Positions 8,493 to 16,604 of a stretch of 64,000 nucleotides of DNA are shown in pieces. The stretch is from Candidatus Peribacteria bacterium (GTDB lineage Bacteria; Patescibacteriota; Gracilibacteria; Peribacterales; Peribacteraceae): assembly GCA_023245935.1 (NCBI GenBank), contig JAHFJM010000001.1:496001-560000 (forward strand). Reading direction: 5' to 3'. Both the position numbers and the translations under genes were made by a program. Every line of letters starts with the position of its first letter. The stretch's first letter is position 1. Under the pieces are notes generated by a model. That model searched no databases and was not told the origin of the DNA. It saw only the letters and a list, made by a program, of their open reading frames with translations.

Positions 8493-8600
8493 TGCTATAC
8501 TAATGTTGTCATCGGGTGAATAGAGTTCATCCTTTATTTCCTCCGGTGATCAAAAACAAACACCGCCCTCCCTGTAGCAATACTCGAGGCGGTTTTGTTT
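8493..8600 (+). ncRNA. Candidate small RNA with extended -10 promoter and terminator
   Basis: A textbook extended -10 (TGC-TATACT, 8493-8501) is followed by about 93 nt with no plausible gene. The predicted transcript begins near 8508. It would fold a 5' hairpin (GGGTGAA 8514-8520 with TTCATCC 8526-8532) and end at a terminator hairpin plus T-tract at 8600. Two hairpins flank a single-stranded U/C-rich middle (TTTATTTCCTCCGG). The function is unknown. It could instead be a leader or an untranslated promoter fragment. Confidence 0.4.
8553..8600. terminator. Bidirectional rho-independent terminator
   Basis: The arms CCGCC (8563-8567) and GGCGG (8588-8592) enclose a loop of about 20 nt. TTTTGTTT follows on the plus strand and TGTTTGTTTTT on the minus strand. 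It can stop the candidate small RNA on the plus strand and tRNA-Lys on the minus strand. Confidence 0.6.
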
Positions 8601-8616
8601 ATGGGGTGGAAAATTT

Positions 8617-8692
8617 TGGTGGGTCGGGAGGGACTTGAACCCTCGGCCAATGCCTTAAAAGGGCACTGCTCTACCAACTGAGCTACCGACCC
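8617..8692 (-). tRNA. tRNA-Lys (UUU)
   Basis: On the minus strand the acceptor arms GGGTCGG and CCGACCC pair. The D-arm GCTCAGTTGGTAGAGC is followed by an anticodon stem-loop GTGCC-CTTTTAA-GGCAT with anticodon TTT. The T-loop is GGTTCAAGTCC. CCA is encoded (8617-8619). Confidence 0.96.
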
Positions 8693-8752
8693 ACAGTTGC
8701 TGTGTTGATTATGTCTCAGTTGCGTTGAATTTAGAAGAGGTAGGATAGGAGT

Positions 8753-9031
8753 ATGCCTCACTTCGTCTACCTCGCCCGCTGCAGCGACGATTCGCTCTAT
8801 GCAGGAACATGTATCGATCTGAAAGCGCGTGAGGAGAAGCACAACGCAGGGGAAGGTGCGAAGTACACGCGGGCACGACTACCCGTACGTTTCGTGTATC
8901 ACGAAGAGCACGGAACGCTCGGGGAAGCACGCAGTCGCGAAGCGGTGATTAAGAAGATGTCGAGAGAGGAGAAGTTGAAGTTACTGCTGTCTCCCGCTAT
9001 GCTCCGTTCCTATGGTAGGAAGAAAGGATAA
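8753..9031 (+). CDS. GIY-YIG nuclease family protein (UPF0213-like)
   Basis: This 92-residue single-domain protein has the GIY-YIG fold. The first motif appears as FVYLARCSDDSLYAGTCIDL (residues 4-23), with YAG in place of YIG. Lys/Arg-rich helices follow (REEKHNAGEGAKYTRARLPVRFVYHEEH). The catalytic-type Arg and Glu are present in the later helices (EARSREAVIKKMSREEK). These small proteins are widespread, and their cellular role is not settled; a DNA-cleaving or DNA-repair role is inferred from the fold. TAGGAT ends six bases before the ATG. The next gene overlaps its last 20 nt. Confidence 0.88.
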   Translation: MPHFVYLARCSDDSLYAGTCIDLKAREEKHNAGEGAKYTRARLPVRFVYHEEHGTLGEARSREAVIKKMSREEKLKLLLSPAMLRSYGRKKG

Positions 9032-9329
9032 CCAATCGAAAGGCGATGCAAAAGACATCACTCTCCGTGATGTTGTTGTGCATATGGAGCATATGGAACA
9101 GCGACTGACTTCCAAAATTGACGAAGTGGATCAGAGGCTTTCATCGAAGATTGAAGGTGTTGATCAACGATTATCATCGAAGCTCGACGGTGTTGGACAC
9201 CGTATCGATACGTTGGAACTCAATCTTACCGCTCGTATCGACGCGCTCGAAGAAGATCTTACGGCGACAATGAAGGATACTTACAGCATCCGAAAGCATG
9301 TCGGCATGGTCGCTGCTGATGACGAATAG
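9012..9329 (+). CDS. Small coiled-coil protein
   Basis: This 105-residue protein is dominated by one long coiled coil (about residues 20-85). It is built from an 11-residue hendecad-like unit: QRLTSKIDEVD, QRLSSKIEGVD, QRLSSKLDGVG, with the DNA repeated accordingly at 9103-9200. The N-terminus is basic (GRKDNQSKGDAKD). It starts inside the GIY-YIG gene in another frame, so translation is probably coupled. Similar small repeats of this pattern are common in CPR genomes, but their function is unknown. There is no membrane segment. Confidence 0.7.
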   Translation: MVGRKDNQSKGDAKDITLRDVVVHMEHMEQRLTSKIDEVDQRLSSKIEGVDQRLSSKLDGVGHRIDTLELNLTARIDALEEDLTATMKDTYSIRKHVGMVAADDE

Positions 9330-9356
9330 CCTTAAACAGTGGATACTGCCGAGGTT

Positions 9357-10121
9357 ATGATTGATTCGCATTGCCACCTCGTCGCGTCGGAATTTTCTTC
9401 GGATATTGATGCCGTGATTTCACGTGCGCGTGAGGCGGGAGTGGAGCGTATGATCACGATTTCCGATGAGGTGAAGGATATTCTTCCGTCTCAAAAATTA
9501 GCGGAGAAGTATGAGTACATTTTTTATACGGCAGGCGTGCATCCGCACCATGCATCGACGTTCGATTCGGTGAATGATCTTGCGACGATCCGCGCCTCGG
9601 CGGCTCATCCGAAGTGCAGAGCCATCGGCGAGATCGGGCTCGATTATCATTACATGAACAGCCCGAAAGACAGTCAGCAGCGTGTATTCGAAATACAGTT
9701 GGCACTCGCAAAAGAACTGGATCTTCCTGCGGTTGTGCATTGTCGAGATGCCGTTGATGATATCTGGACGATCGTGAATCACATCAAGCCGAAGAAGCTT
9801 GTCATTCATTGTTGTACGGAGAAGTGGGCGGATATCGAAAAATTTGTGAAGGCGGGTTTCATGCTCTCGTTCACGGGCATTGCGACGTATCCCAAATCGG
9901 TAGAGGTCAGAGAGACAATTCAGAAGTGTCCGATTGCTCAACTGATGGTCGAAACCGATTCGCCGTTCCTCGCTCCCGTTCCGCATCGCGGAAAGCGTTG
10001 CGAGCCGGCGTATGTAGTCGAAGTCGCGAAGATCGTTGCGGAGGTGAAGGGGATGACGTTCGAGGAGGTCGATCGCATCACGACAAAGAATGCAGTAGAG
10101 TTCTTTGGTCTGCGCTTGTAG
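9357..10121 (+). CDS. tatD: TatD family metal-dependent DNase/hydrolase
   Basis: This 254-residue TIM-barrel metal hydrolase has the family's metal-binding residues: MIDSHCHL at the N-terminus (DxHxH), GEIGLDYHY (Glu ligand, about residue 92), PAVVHCRDA (His, about 128), KLVIHCC (His, about 153) and MVETDSPF (Asp, about 204). TatD proteins are 3'-5' DNases implicated in DNA repair and degradation. The ATG at 9357 is preferred over the GTG at 9339. The stop codon lies inside the following tRNA-Arg gene: the last two sense codons and the TAG form part of its acceptor stem. Confidence 0.93.
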   Translation: MIDSHCHLVASEFSSDIDAVISRAREAGVERMITISDEVKDILPSQKLAEKYEYIFYTAGVHPHHASTFDSVNDLATIRASAAHPKCRAIGEIGLDYHYMNSPKDSQQRVFEIQLALAKELDLPAVVHCRDAVDDIWTIVNHIKPKKLVIHCCTEKWADIEKFVKAGFMLSFTGIATYPKSVEVRETIQKCPIAQLMVETDSPFLAPVPHRGKRCEPAYVVEVAKIVAEVKGMTFEEVDRITTKNAVEFFGLRL

Positions 10122-10188
10122 CTCAATTGGATAGAGCGCTGCCCTCCGAAGGCAGAGGTTGTGGGTTCAAGTCCCGCCAAGCGCACCA
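10112..10188 (+). tRNA. tRNA-Arg (CCG)
   Basis: The acceptor arms GCGCTTG and CAAGCGC pair. The D-arm is GCTCAATTGGATAGAGC, the anticodon stem-loop CTGCC-CTCCGAA-GGCAG carries CCG, the T-loop is GGGTTCAAGTCCC, and CCA is encoded. The first ten bases overlap the end of tatD. Confidence 0.96.
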
Positions 10189-10194
10189 TGTTGA

Positions 10195-11547
10195 TTATGG
10201 CATAGCCAATTCCGGTGGCGGCGGCGTAACGATGTCTACTGTACTGACGTATCTATCAAGCAAGTCATCGAATGAGACGTATACATCATCTTCTGGGTGC
10301 CTTATTTTTGCTCTCTTTGCCTTTGGAATATCTCTGTAGTCTTTTAAGACGTAAAATCCCGGACTGTTGTTCCATGCTTCTAGATCCAGAGACATGATGT
10401 CTTTATATTTTTTCAGGATCGCGAGCAGTGCCTCTTTTGGGGTGTTGAATCCCGTAAAAAATTCTTCGGGAGCTTTGCCGTATCCGAAGCCGACAGTTAC
10501 ACCGTTCTGATTCACGCCCCATGCGCTTCCGTTGCGTTCCACTCCGTGCACGCCGAAATCGAATACGTCAAATTTTCCATGGCTATTTTTTTCGATACAT
10601 ACACAGGTGGCGTGCGATCTTGGATAGCCCGGAATATACAGAATGAATGGTTTTTTCCTCTGCTGCACAAGGATCTCTTTGACGAGAACGGCTGTATCTT
10701 CGCAATCTCCGAGATATTTTCCATTGTCGACACGACAGAGTGTGTCATCAGGAAATTGCAAGAAATCTTTCGCGGTTTCTTCCGTACCTTTTAGAAGAGG
10801 ATCCTTTTCAGGATCCGGAGAGTCATGTGTGTATTCAATGAAGTACCTGATAAAAAGCGCGAGACGCTCCGGTGTGTCCAGAAGTTGTGCCAATTTTCCG
10901 ATGTACGTTTCGCTCGTCAGAGAGGGATATTTTTTCTGTTCTTCGCGATACAATTCGACCCTTCCCCATACATCTGTCATCAGTGCAATTTTATGGAGTT
11001 CTTCGAGTTCACGACGCCGACTCAGAGTGTCTGCGTATTGTTCGTGGAATGCAGTGTCGCTCTTCGTATGATCTTCCTCCTCTCCCAGTGTTTCTTCAGC
11101 TTTCTGCAGGACGCCTTCGATGCGCTTGAGGAGTGCGTAGTACACGTCCATCGATGTCACCACCATGCCGTTTCTTTTCGCAAATTGATCGGTGACTGCA
11201 TTCCATCGTTTCAAGAACACGTTCAGTGCAACTTTTTTGTTGGACAACACTGCTTGCAATCGTCGGCATCGTGCATTCACCTCTTTTTGTCTTATCTGGA
11301 GTTTTTCGTGTTGCTCTCTCCAGACGGGTTTGAGCCTTTCGGTAATCTCATCAAAGCTCAGGCTTTCGAGTGATTCGGTTTTGGCTGCACTCTGTTCGGC
11401 TGGAGAGGATCCTTCCCCTGAATCAGCCGAGAGAGTTTTGTGCGCACACGCTGCCAGAAGAGAGGCAATGCTTCCCCAAATCATCTGTCTTCGATTCATT
11501 GTCATGCCGCTGTTCTTTTTTTCAAGCGGCTTACGCTCAGCATCCAT
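10195..11547 (-). CDS. Tat/lipobox exported protein with transglutaminase-like domain
   Basis: This exported protein is about 450 residues long. The N-terminus has a twin-arginine-like signal (MNRRQMIWGSIASLLAAC) that also ends in a lipobox, so the mature protein is probably a lipoprotein. A helical, charged middle (residues 50-200) precedes a papain/transglutaminase-like core. The core has the Cys in YLGDCEDTAVLV (about 285), the His in SHATCVC (about 318) and the Asp in DVFDFG (about 333), spaced as expected for a catalytic triad. The target could be peptidoglycan or a surface protein. Start choice is uncertain: 11547, 11505 or 11499, and a TTG at 11565. It lies antisense to the ABC-F upstream region and ends next to tRNA-Arg. 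Confidence 0.75.
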   Translation of the reverse strand: MDAERKPLEKKNSGMTMNRRQMIWGSIASLLAACAHKTLSADSGEGSSPAEQSAAKTESLESLSFDEITERLKPVWREQHEKLQIRQKEVNARCRRLQAVLSNKKVALNVFLKRWNAVTDQFAKRNGMVVTSMDVYYALLKRIEGVLQKAEETLGEEEDHTKSDTAFHEQYADTLSRRRELEELHKIALMTDVWGRVELYREEQKKYPSLTSETYIGKLAQLLDTPERLALFIRYFIEYTHDSPDPEKDPLLKGTEETAKDFLQFPDDTLCRVDNGKYLGDCEDTAVLVKEILVQQRKKPFILYIPGYPRSHATCVCIEKNSHGKFDVFDFGVHGVERNGSAWGVNQNGVTVGFGYGKAPEEFFTGFNTPKEALLAILKKYKDIMSLDLEAWNNSPGFYVLKDYRDIPKAKRAKIRHPEDDVYVSFDDLLDRYVSTVDIVTPPPPELAMP

Positions 11548-11694
11548 CTGCCTTTCAGCAATCAATGCTTCGTTCAGAGGAAATCATCGTATCCATGTGT
11601 CCATCACCGATTCAAGAATCTTCCCGGCGGGTTTGCATCTATCCGCTCCCAGATTGATGCTTTTGTCTCTTTCCTCTACACTTGCGCAACTTTT

Positions 11695-13146
11695 ATGGAT
11701 CACGGCGATACCATTCTTCGGCTTGATGAGGTGACGTTCTACTACGATCACCGGAAACCGATTCTCGAGAAGACGAGTTTCTCGGTTCGGGAGAACGCCA
11801 AGCTTACGATCATGGGGCAGAACGGTGCGGGGAAGAGCACGATCTTTAAGCTGATCACGAAGGATTTGAAGCCGAAGTCGGGCGAGATTCACATCAAGAA
11901 AGGCATCACGATCGGCATCGCGAAGCAGGTGATTCCGCACGATGATCTGAAGAAAACGGTTCGAGAGTTTTTTCAGAGCGCGTTCTCCGAAAAGAAGCAC
12001 GATATCGATCGACACATCGCCAAAGTTCTTGATGTCGTGCACTTGGTTGCCCCTCTCGATAAATTACTCAGTGCGTTCTCCGGCGGGCAGAAAGCGAGAC
12101 TGCTCCTCGCGTTCGCTCTCATTCAGGAACCCGATATTTTGCTTCTCGACGAGCCGACGAACAATCTGGATCAGCAGGGGATTGATCATCTCACGGCATT
12201 CCTCGTGATGTACGAAAAAACCTGCATCGTCATCTCTCACGATGCGGCGTTCCTGAACAGTTTCACGCACGGCGTGCTGCACCTCGACAATTTCACTCAC
12301 AAAGTGACGCAGTACATCGGCGACTACTTCGATGTTGTGACGCAGATCAGCGAGCAGATCGAGCGTGAGCAGCGGCAGAACGCGCGGATGGAGAAGCAGA
12401 TGCAGGAGCAGAAGGACAAGATCAACTTCTTCTCCCACAAGGGCGGAAAGATGCGCAAACTTGCGAGCAAAATGCGCACCGCCGTGGAAGAAGCGGAAGA
12501 AAATATCGTCGACGTGCGTCAGGATGACAAAACCATTCCGCCGTTTTCGATCGTTGCTGAACCCTTCGCCTTGCCGCTCGTGAAGATTACCTCTGTCACG
12601 ATCATGAAAGATCACAAGCCGACGAAGAAACGGGTCGATGTCACGGTGCGCAGGCGGCACAGAGTGCTCATCACCGGACCGAACGGCATCGGCAAGAGTT
12701 CGCTTCTGGAGGCGATCGCAAACGGGACGGAGAAAGGAGCAGTGATGACCGACGGTGTGCGCGTCGGATACTACCGTCAGGACTTCTCGGGGCTACCGAT
12801 GGACAAGACGCTGTATCAGATTTTGGAAGAGGCAATGGAAAAGCCGATGCATCAGGAAATTTATGCAACCGCGGCAAGATTTCTCCTGCCCGGTGACAAG
12901 TTGCAGGCGAAAGCCATCGAGCTCTCCGAAGGACAGAAAGGATTACTCTGCTTCGCACGTTTCATGCTCCAAAAACCGACATTGCTCATTCTCGACGAAC
13001 CGACCAACCACATCAACTTCCGTCACATTCCCGTGATCGCCGAAGCGCTCAATCGGTACGAAGGCGGAATGATCCTCGTCAGTCACGATATGGATTTCGT
13101 GAATCAGGTGACGGTAAACGAAACACTAAATTTAGGCGATCTTTAG
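11695..13146 (+). CDS. ABC-F family ATPase
   Basis: This 483-residue soluble protein has two ABC domains and no membrane segments, the ABC-F pattern. Domain 1 has Walker A GQNGAGKST (about residue 40), signature FSGGQKARLLLA (about 127) and Walker B LLLDEPTNNLD (about 149). A charged linker (residues 200-260, EREQRQNARMEKQMQEQKDK) follows. Domain 2 has GPNGIGKSS (about 327), LSEGQKGLL (about 410) and LLILDEPTNHIN. ABC-F proteins act on ribosomes, for example in translational rescue or regulation; the exact subtype cannot be assigned. The ATG at 11695 gives the correct N-terminus (DTILRLDEVTFYYDH). The longer frame upstream is antisense to the preceding gene. Confidence 0.92.
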   Translation: MDHGDTILRLDEVTFYYDHRKPILEKTSFSVRENAKLTIMGQNGAGKSTIFKLITKDLKPKSGEIHIKKGITIGIAKQVIPHDDLKKTVREFFQSAFSEKKHDIDRHIAKVLDVVHLVAPLDKLLSAFSGGQKARLLLAFALIQEPDILLLDEPTNNLDQQGIDHLTAFLVMYEKTCIVISHDAAFLNSFTHGVLHLDNFTHKVTQYIGDYFDVVTQISEQIEREQRQNARMEKQMQEQKDKINFFSHKGGKMRKLASKMRTAVEEAEENIVDVRQDDKTIPPFSIVAEPFALPLVKITSVTIMKDHKPTKKRVDVTVRRRHRVLITGPNGIGKSSLLEAIANGTEKGAVMTDGVRVGYYRQDFSGLPMDKTLYQILEEAMEKPMHQEIYATAARFLLPGDKLQAKAIELSEGQKGLLCFARFMLQKPTLLILDEPTNHINFRHIPVIAEALNRYEGGMILVSHDMDFVNQVTVNETLNLGDL

Positions 13147-13176
13147 CGCGGTCCTCACTCCGGCGCTGATGCGCCA

Positions 13177-13268
13177 CCTCTCTCCGCTGCGGCGAAGAGA
13201 GGAAGATTCGTATTGAGAGAAACATGAGTCACCCCTCTCCTGCTGAAGGAGAGGGGTTGGGGGTGAGG
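13177..13268. repeat. Two GC-rich hairpin repeats between convergent genes
   Basis: Hairpin 1 has arms CCTCTCT (13177-13183) and AGAGAGG (13196-13202). Hairpin 2 has arms CCCCTCTCCT (13232-13241) and AGGAGAGGGG (13247-13256) and continues GTTGGGGGTGAGGAT. The second matches the elements at 40861-40985. It sits between the ends of the ABC-F and methyltransferase genes, so it may also act as a transcriptional stop. Confidence 0.75.
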
Positions 13269-13272
13269 ATCG

Positions 13273-14133
13273 TCAACGAAATGAGCATCTGGCAACCGTA
13301 CCCGTCGACAAGGTTCTTCCATCTACGGATTTCAGTTCCAGATCTCCCGCGTGAATATCGAACTTCAATTCCGGTCTCTGCTTCTTGATTACGCCGGTCA
13401 AAAGTCTCCTGAAACTGTCGGGGGTATCGCCATGCGCATAACCATTGAGCAGCAGGAATGACGGATGCTCCGAGAGGATGGCGCAGCACTGCTCTAAAAG
13501 CGGCGCAAGATCTCGTTCCACTCGCCACGTTTTTCCGGAAGGGGAGTGACCGAATGCGGGAGGATCGAGAAGAATCGCATCGTAGGTCTTCCCGCGCTTC
13601 CGTTCGCGTGCGACGAAGGTCGGTGCATCGTCAAAGATCCAGCGAATGCCTGTTTCCGGGATCGCATTCAACAGTGCATTCTCTTTCGCCCAGGTGATCG
13701 CCGGTTTCGACGCATCGACGTGCGTGACGAAGTGCCCGTCCTTCGCGAATGCGATGCTCGCGCCACCCGTGTAAGCAAACAAATTGAGCATCGTGAGCGG
13801 TCGACCGGATTTTTTTGTGATCATTCTCATCCATCGCCAGTTCTCTTCCTGCTCTGGGAAAACACCCGTGTGCTTGTACGGTGCAAGACGTACCGTGAGC
13901 TTGAGATCGTTGAAGTCGATCGTCCAGAATTCCGGAAGCGTTTTGTTCATTTTCCAGTTTCCTTTCCCTTTCTCACCCTCATAGACAGCATCTGCACTGT
14001 CCCAGAGTTCCGGATTTGACGCAGCGCCGACTGCGGACGGATCCGGTCGAATCAACTTGTATGTTCCCCACTGCTCAAGCCTTCTGCCTTGTCCAAAGTC
14101 GAGGAGGGAGTAGATGTTTTGCATCTGTTCCAT
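13273..14133 (-). CDS. RlmI-like class I SAM methyltransferase
   Basis: This 286-residue Rossmann methyltransferase resembles the catalytic part of RlmI/RlmK-type 23S rRNA methyltransferases but lacks the N-terminal PUA domain. Motif I is LNLFAYTGGASIAFA (about residue 118), the acidic residue is in VTHVDASKPAI (about 138), and motif IV is ILLDPPAFGHSPSGKTW (about 188). The FPEQEENWRWM region is also typical. The substrate is probably rRNA or another RNA. The frame starts at 14133; an ATG at 14124 is also possible because TAGAAT lies seven bases before it. It converges with ABC-F across a hairpin repeat. Confidence 0.88.
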   Translation of the reverse strand: MEQMQNIYSLLDFGQGRRLEQWGTYKLIRPDPSAVGAASNPELWDSADAVYEGEKGKGNWKMNKTLPEFWTIDFNDLKLTVRLAPYKHTGVFPEQEENWRWMRMITKKSGRPLTMLNLFAYTGGASIAFAKDGHFVTHVDASKPAITWAKENALLNAIPETGIRWIFDDAPTFVARERKRGKTYDAILLDPPAFGHSPSGKTWRVERDLAPLLEQCCAILSEHPSFLLLNGYAHGDTPDSFRRLLTGVIKKQRPELKFDIHAGDLELKSVDGRTLSTGTVARCSFR

Positions 14134-14172
14134 TCTAGAGCATTTGATCGTTCAAGAGTGTTAGGCAGTATC

Positions 14173-14201
14173 TTGTCAAAAGACCAAAGAGCCATTAGGC
14201 T
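14173..14201 (+). promoter_or_regulatory. Predicted promoter of helicase-like operon
   Basis: TTGTCA (14173-14178), a 17-nt spacer, then TAGGCT (14196-14201), nine bases before the ATG at 14211. It gives the two-gene unit its own promoter. Confidence 0.45.
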
Positions 14202-14210
14202 GCTCTACTT

Positions 14211-16604
14211 ATGGAATCTCCTGATTCAAAACTTCCAGAGAGGCTTTACGAGCCTTTGAGTCCTCCGACGGAGGCTCCTGAAATCGGGAAAGCTGCGGGA
14301 CGAAAAACGCAGAGGTCTCCCGCCGAGAGAATCTACGGAGAATTGCGCGGGAAAATCGCCGATGTTTTTCCGGACAATGACGAAGTTGCATGGTCGTACA
14401 GGGATGAGACATTTGCAGTACAGACCATCGAGCGTCCCCTCGATGCGTATGACGATTGGTTCGAGAAGAAGTTTCAGGGGTCTGATGATTTCAGCAAGCT
14501 GTTCACCAGACGACTGTTTCTCGTATGGGAAGAACTGAAGGAGGAGCAATACGTCGTGAATGGGGATCAACTTTGGGAGCACCAGAAGGCGCTGTTTGCA
14601 TGGGCTGCACTGAATATTTGCACCGGCATGCGTGAGGAGATGGCGAATTTGTTGCTCCGTTCTCCGTATGGCAGCGGCAAGAGCAAGGTGACCGGACTCA
14701 TGATACGAGCGTTCCGCGATGCGCAGCTCGATTTGATGTTGTTACAGGGCAAAGATCATAAAGAAATTCCGACGGGTGCGCTCATCGGCAAGCGCAAGGA
14801 ACACCTGATTCAGAATGCGGTGGGAGAGCAGTATGCCGTGTTGGATTCCGAGCACCTCGAGCGGGCGGAGATGAACCGGCACTGGAAGGATCTTGCGGCA
14901 ATGTACGGTTCGCTCTTCACGGATCTTTTCCCGCAGCCGAAGAAGGCGAGTGATCCGTTCTATGCAATTTTCGAGTCTGAATTTGAAGATGGGTCGAGTG
15001 CCGGGTCGATCGATGCTCGTCTCTCGGCATACCTGAAGGCAACGGGCAGAACGATCGGGAAGCGAACCAAACCCGTCTCTGACATGCTGTCGGCGTTCAA
15101 GCAATTGATTGACGGTGAGATCGTTCTCATCCTCAATGAAGAAAATATTCCGGTTCCGGTTCCCGCGCAATTGCGTGACGATTGCACGGAGAGCGACGTG
15201 CGAACGGGTCTCACGGGAGATTCCGCATTCGCGCTTCGTGAAGGCGAGCATTACCGCATCAAGGCATCGGACAGACATCTGTCACCCGACCGATCGACGC
15301 ATACGACAAAGGTGAATGCGGACGATCCCGCTCAGTTTGCGATCGTCCACGGAACCGCACTGACCAGAAATCCGGAGACGATCCGTCGCGATATCCGCGG
15401 GGAAATCGCCGAGAGATGCAAAGGCTTGTTCCTCGATGAGGCGGGGCTTCTGAACCCGGCAGTGATCGGAGATTCCGTCACGCAACTCGTATCTCACGAG
15501 CCCATCGTGATCGGCGTGACCGGTCAGGATAAAGGCGTTGCCGGTTGGCAGCGTTCACCGTCGATTTCCGAAGCGAAGATGATCGAACTCGGGCTCATGA
15601 AACCGGTTTCCTATGCAGGCATCGGTGATCCGGAGAATCCGCCCTCAGCAGGATCTGAGGAAGCATGGCAAGCGTATGAAGAAGCAATGTTCGAGGATTA
15701 CCAAACGGCGGAGATTCTCGGCATCAGCCAGCCGCATGAAGTCGATACCGTCGTGGTGCTGAAAGCGGCGCGCGTGCACGAGTACGCAAAGCGCATTCGT
15801 CTTGCGCATGAGGCGAGGAACGTGCCGGTGAACGTCTTCATCTATTCGACCGGTGCCGGCAACAGGAAGACTGAAGTCCTGAAAGCGTTCAAAGCGCCGA
15901 AGAAGAAGAATGAACCGCGCCGCATTCTCGTTGCCGAAGACAAACTGATTGCCGAGTCGCTCACGATCCCGAATGCACAGTGTTACGACATCCTCGATGT
16001 CGTCAGTGATTTCGATATGGATCAGATTCGCGGACGGCTGGGACACGTTCGCAATACTGATATCGAACAGGAACAGGCGGTTGCTCGCACGGTGATCCGT
16101 CAGCAATTTTTGCATAAAGGCAGAGACCCCTACGTCCGCACCGCTGCTCGCAAACAGGGATACGCACTGCCGGATGAAGATGCGGCGTGGAGACCGCTCC
16201 ACTCGATGATCGACCGAAAGTCACACGACATCGATGCCGCACGGAAGGAACTGAAAAAGGTGAAGGCTTTATCCATCCCGGATGCTCCCGTTGCGCGCAG
16301 ACGCAAGATGAGTGCCAAGGGTTCGATTCCGGCATTCGTCGGAACCGAACTGGGATACAGAAACCCCCATGCGAAAATGTTGGATGACCGTAAGAAAGAA
16401 AAAGAGAGGAAAAAGAGAGAGAGTTTGCTGAAAGCGAGACAGCAGCAGGAGCGGCTGGAAGAGAAAGAGTTGGAGGCATTGCTGCAAGTTCCCGCCTCCC
16501 GACCGAAATTTTCTGAGCATGCATCCGGTTCCAAACCCCCCGTCGAGTTTTCGTCGCTTGGCGACATTCCGTGGTTCAGGAAGCACAAGTCAATTTATGA
16601 ATAA
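14211..16604 (+). CDS. Divergent SF2 helicase-like ATPase
   Basis: This 797-residue protein has superfamily 2 helicase features. A Q-motif-like LWEHQKALF precedes motif I, RSPYGSGKSKVTGL (GKS near residue 155). Motif II is GLFLDEAGLL (DEAG, about 407), and a motif III-like IVIGVTGQD follows. In the second RecA-like half, NVFIYSTGAG, ILVAEDKLIAESLTIPNA (motif V, about 575-590) and DQIRGRLGHV (motif VI, about 604) are visible. About 250 residues lie between motifs I and II, far more than usual. Motif VI lacks the standard final arginine (GRLGHV instead of GRxGR). A Lys/Arg-rich coil (about 723-760) precedes the C-terminus. The stop overlaps the next start (ATGAATAA), so the two genes are translationally coupled. 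Not recognised as a named family. Confidence 0.75.
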   Translation: MESPDSKLPERLYEPLSPPTEAPEIGKAAGRKTQRSPAERIYGELRGKIADVFPDNDEVAWSYRDETFAVQTIERPLDAYDDWFEKKFQGSDDFSKLFTRRLFLVWEELKEEQYVVNGDQLWEHQKALFAWAALNICTGMREEMANLLLRSPYGSGKSKVTGLMIRAFRDAQLDLMLLQGKDHKEIPTGALIGKRKEHLIQNAVGEQYAVLDSEHLERAEMNRHWKDLAAMYGSLFTDLFPQPKKASDPFYAIFESEFEDGSSAGSIDARLSAYLKATGRTIGKRTKPVSDMLSAFKQLIDGEIVLILNEENIPVPVPAQLRDDCTESDVRTGLTGDSAFALREGEHYRIKASDRHLSPDRSTHTTKVNADDPAQFAIVHGTALTRNPETIRRDIRGEIAERCKGLFLDEAGLLNPAVIGDSVTQLVSHEPIVIGVTGQDKGVAGWQRSPSISEAKMIELGLMKPVSYAGIGDPENPPSAGSEEAWQAYEEAMFEDYQTAEILGISQPHEVDTVVVLKAARVHEYAKRIRLAHEARNVPVNVFIYSTGAGNRKTEVLKAFKAPKKKNEPRRILVAEDKLIAESLTIPNAQCYDILDVVSDFDMDQIRGRLGHVRNTDIEQEQAVARTVIRQQFLHKGRDPYVRTAARKQGYALPDEDAAWRPLHSMIDRKSHDIDAARKELKKVKALSIPDAPVARRRKMSAKGSIPAFVGTELGYRNPHAKMLDDRKKEKERKKRESLLKARQQQERLEEKELEALLQVPASRPKFSEHASGSKPPVEFSSLGDIPWFRKHKSIYE

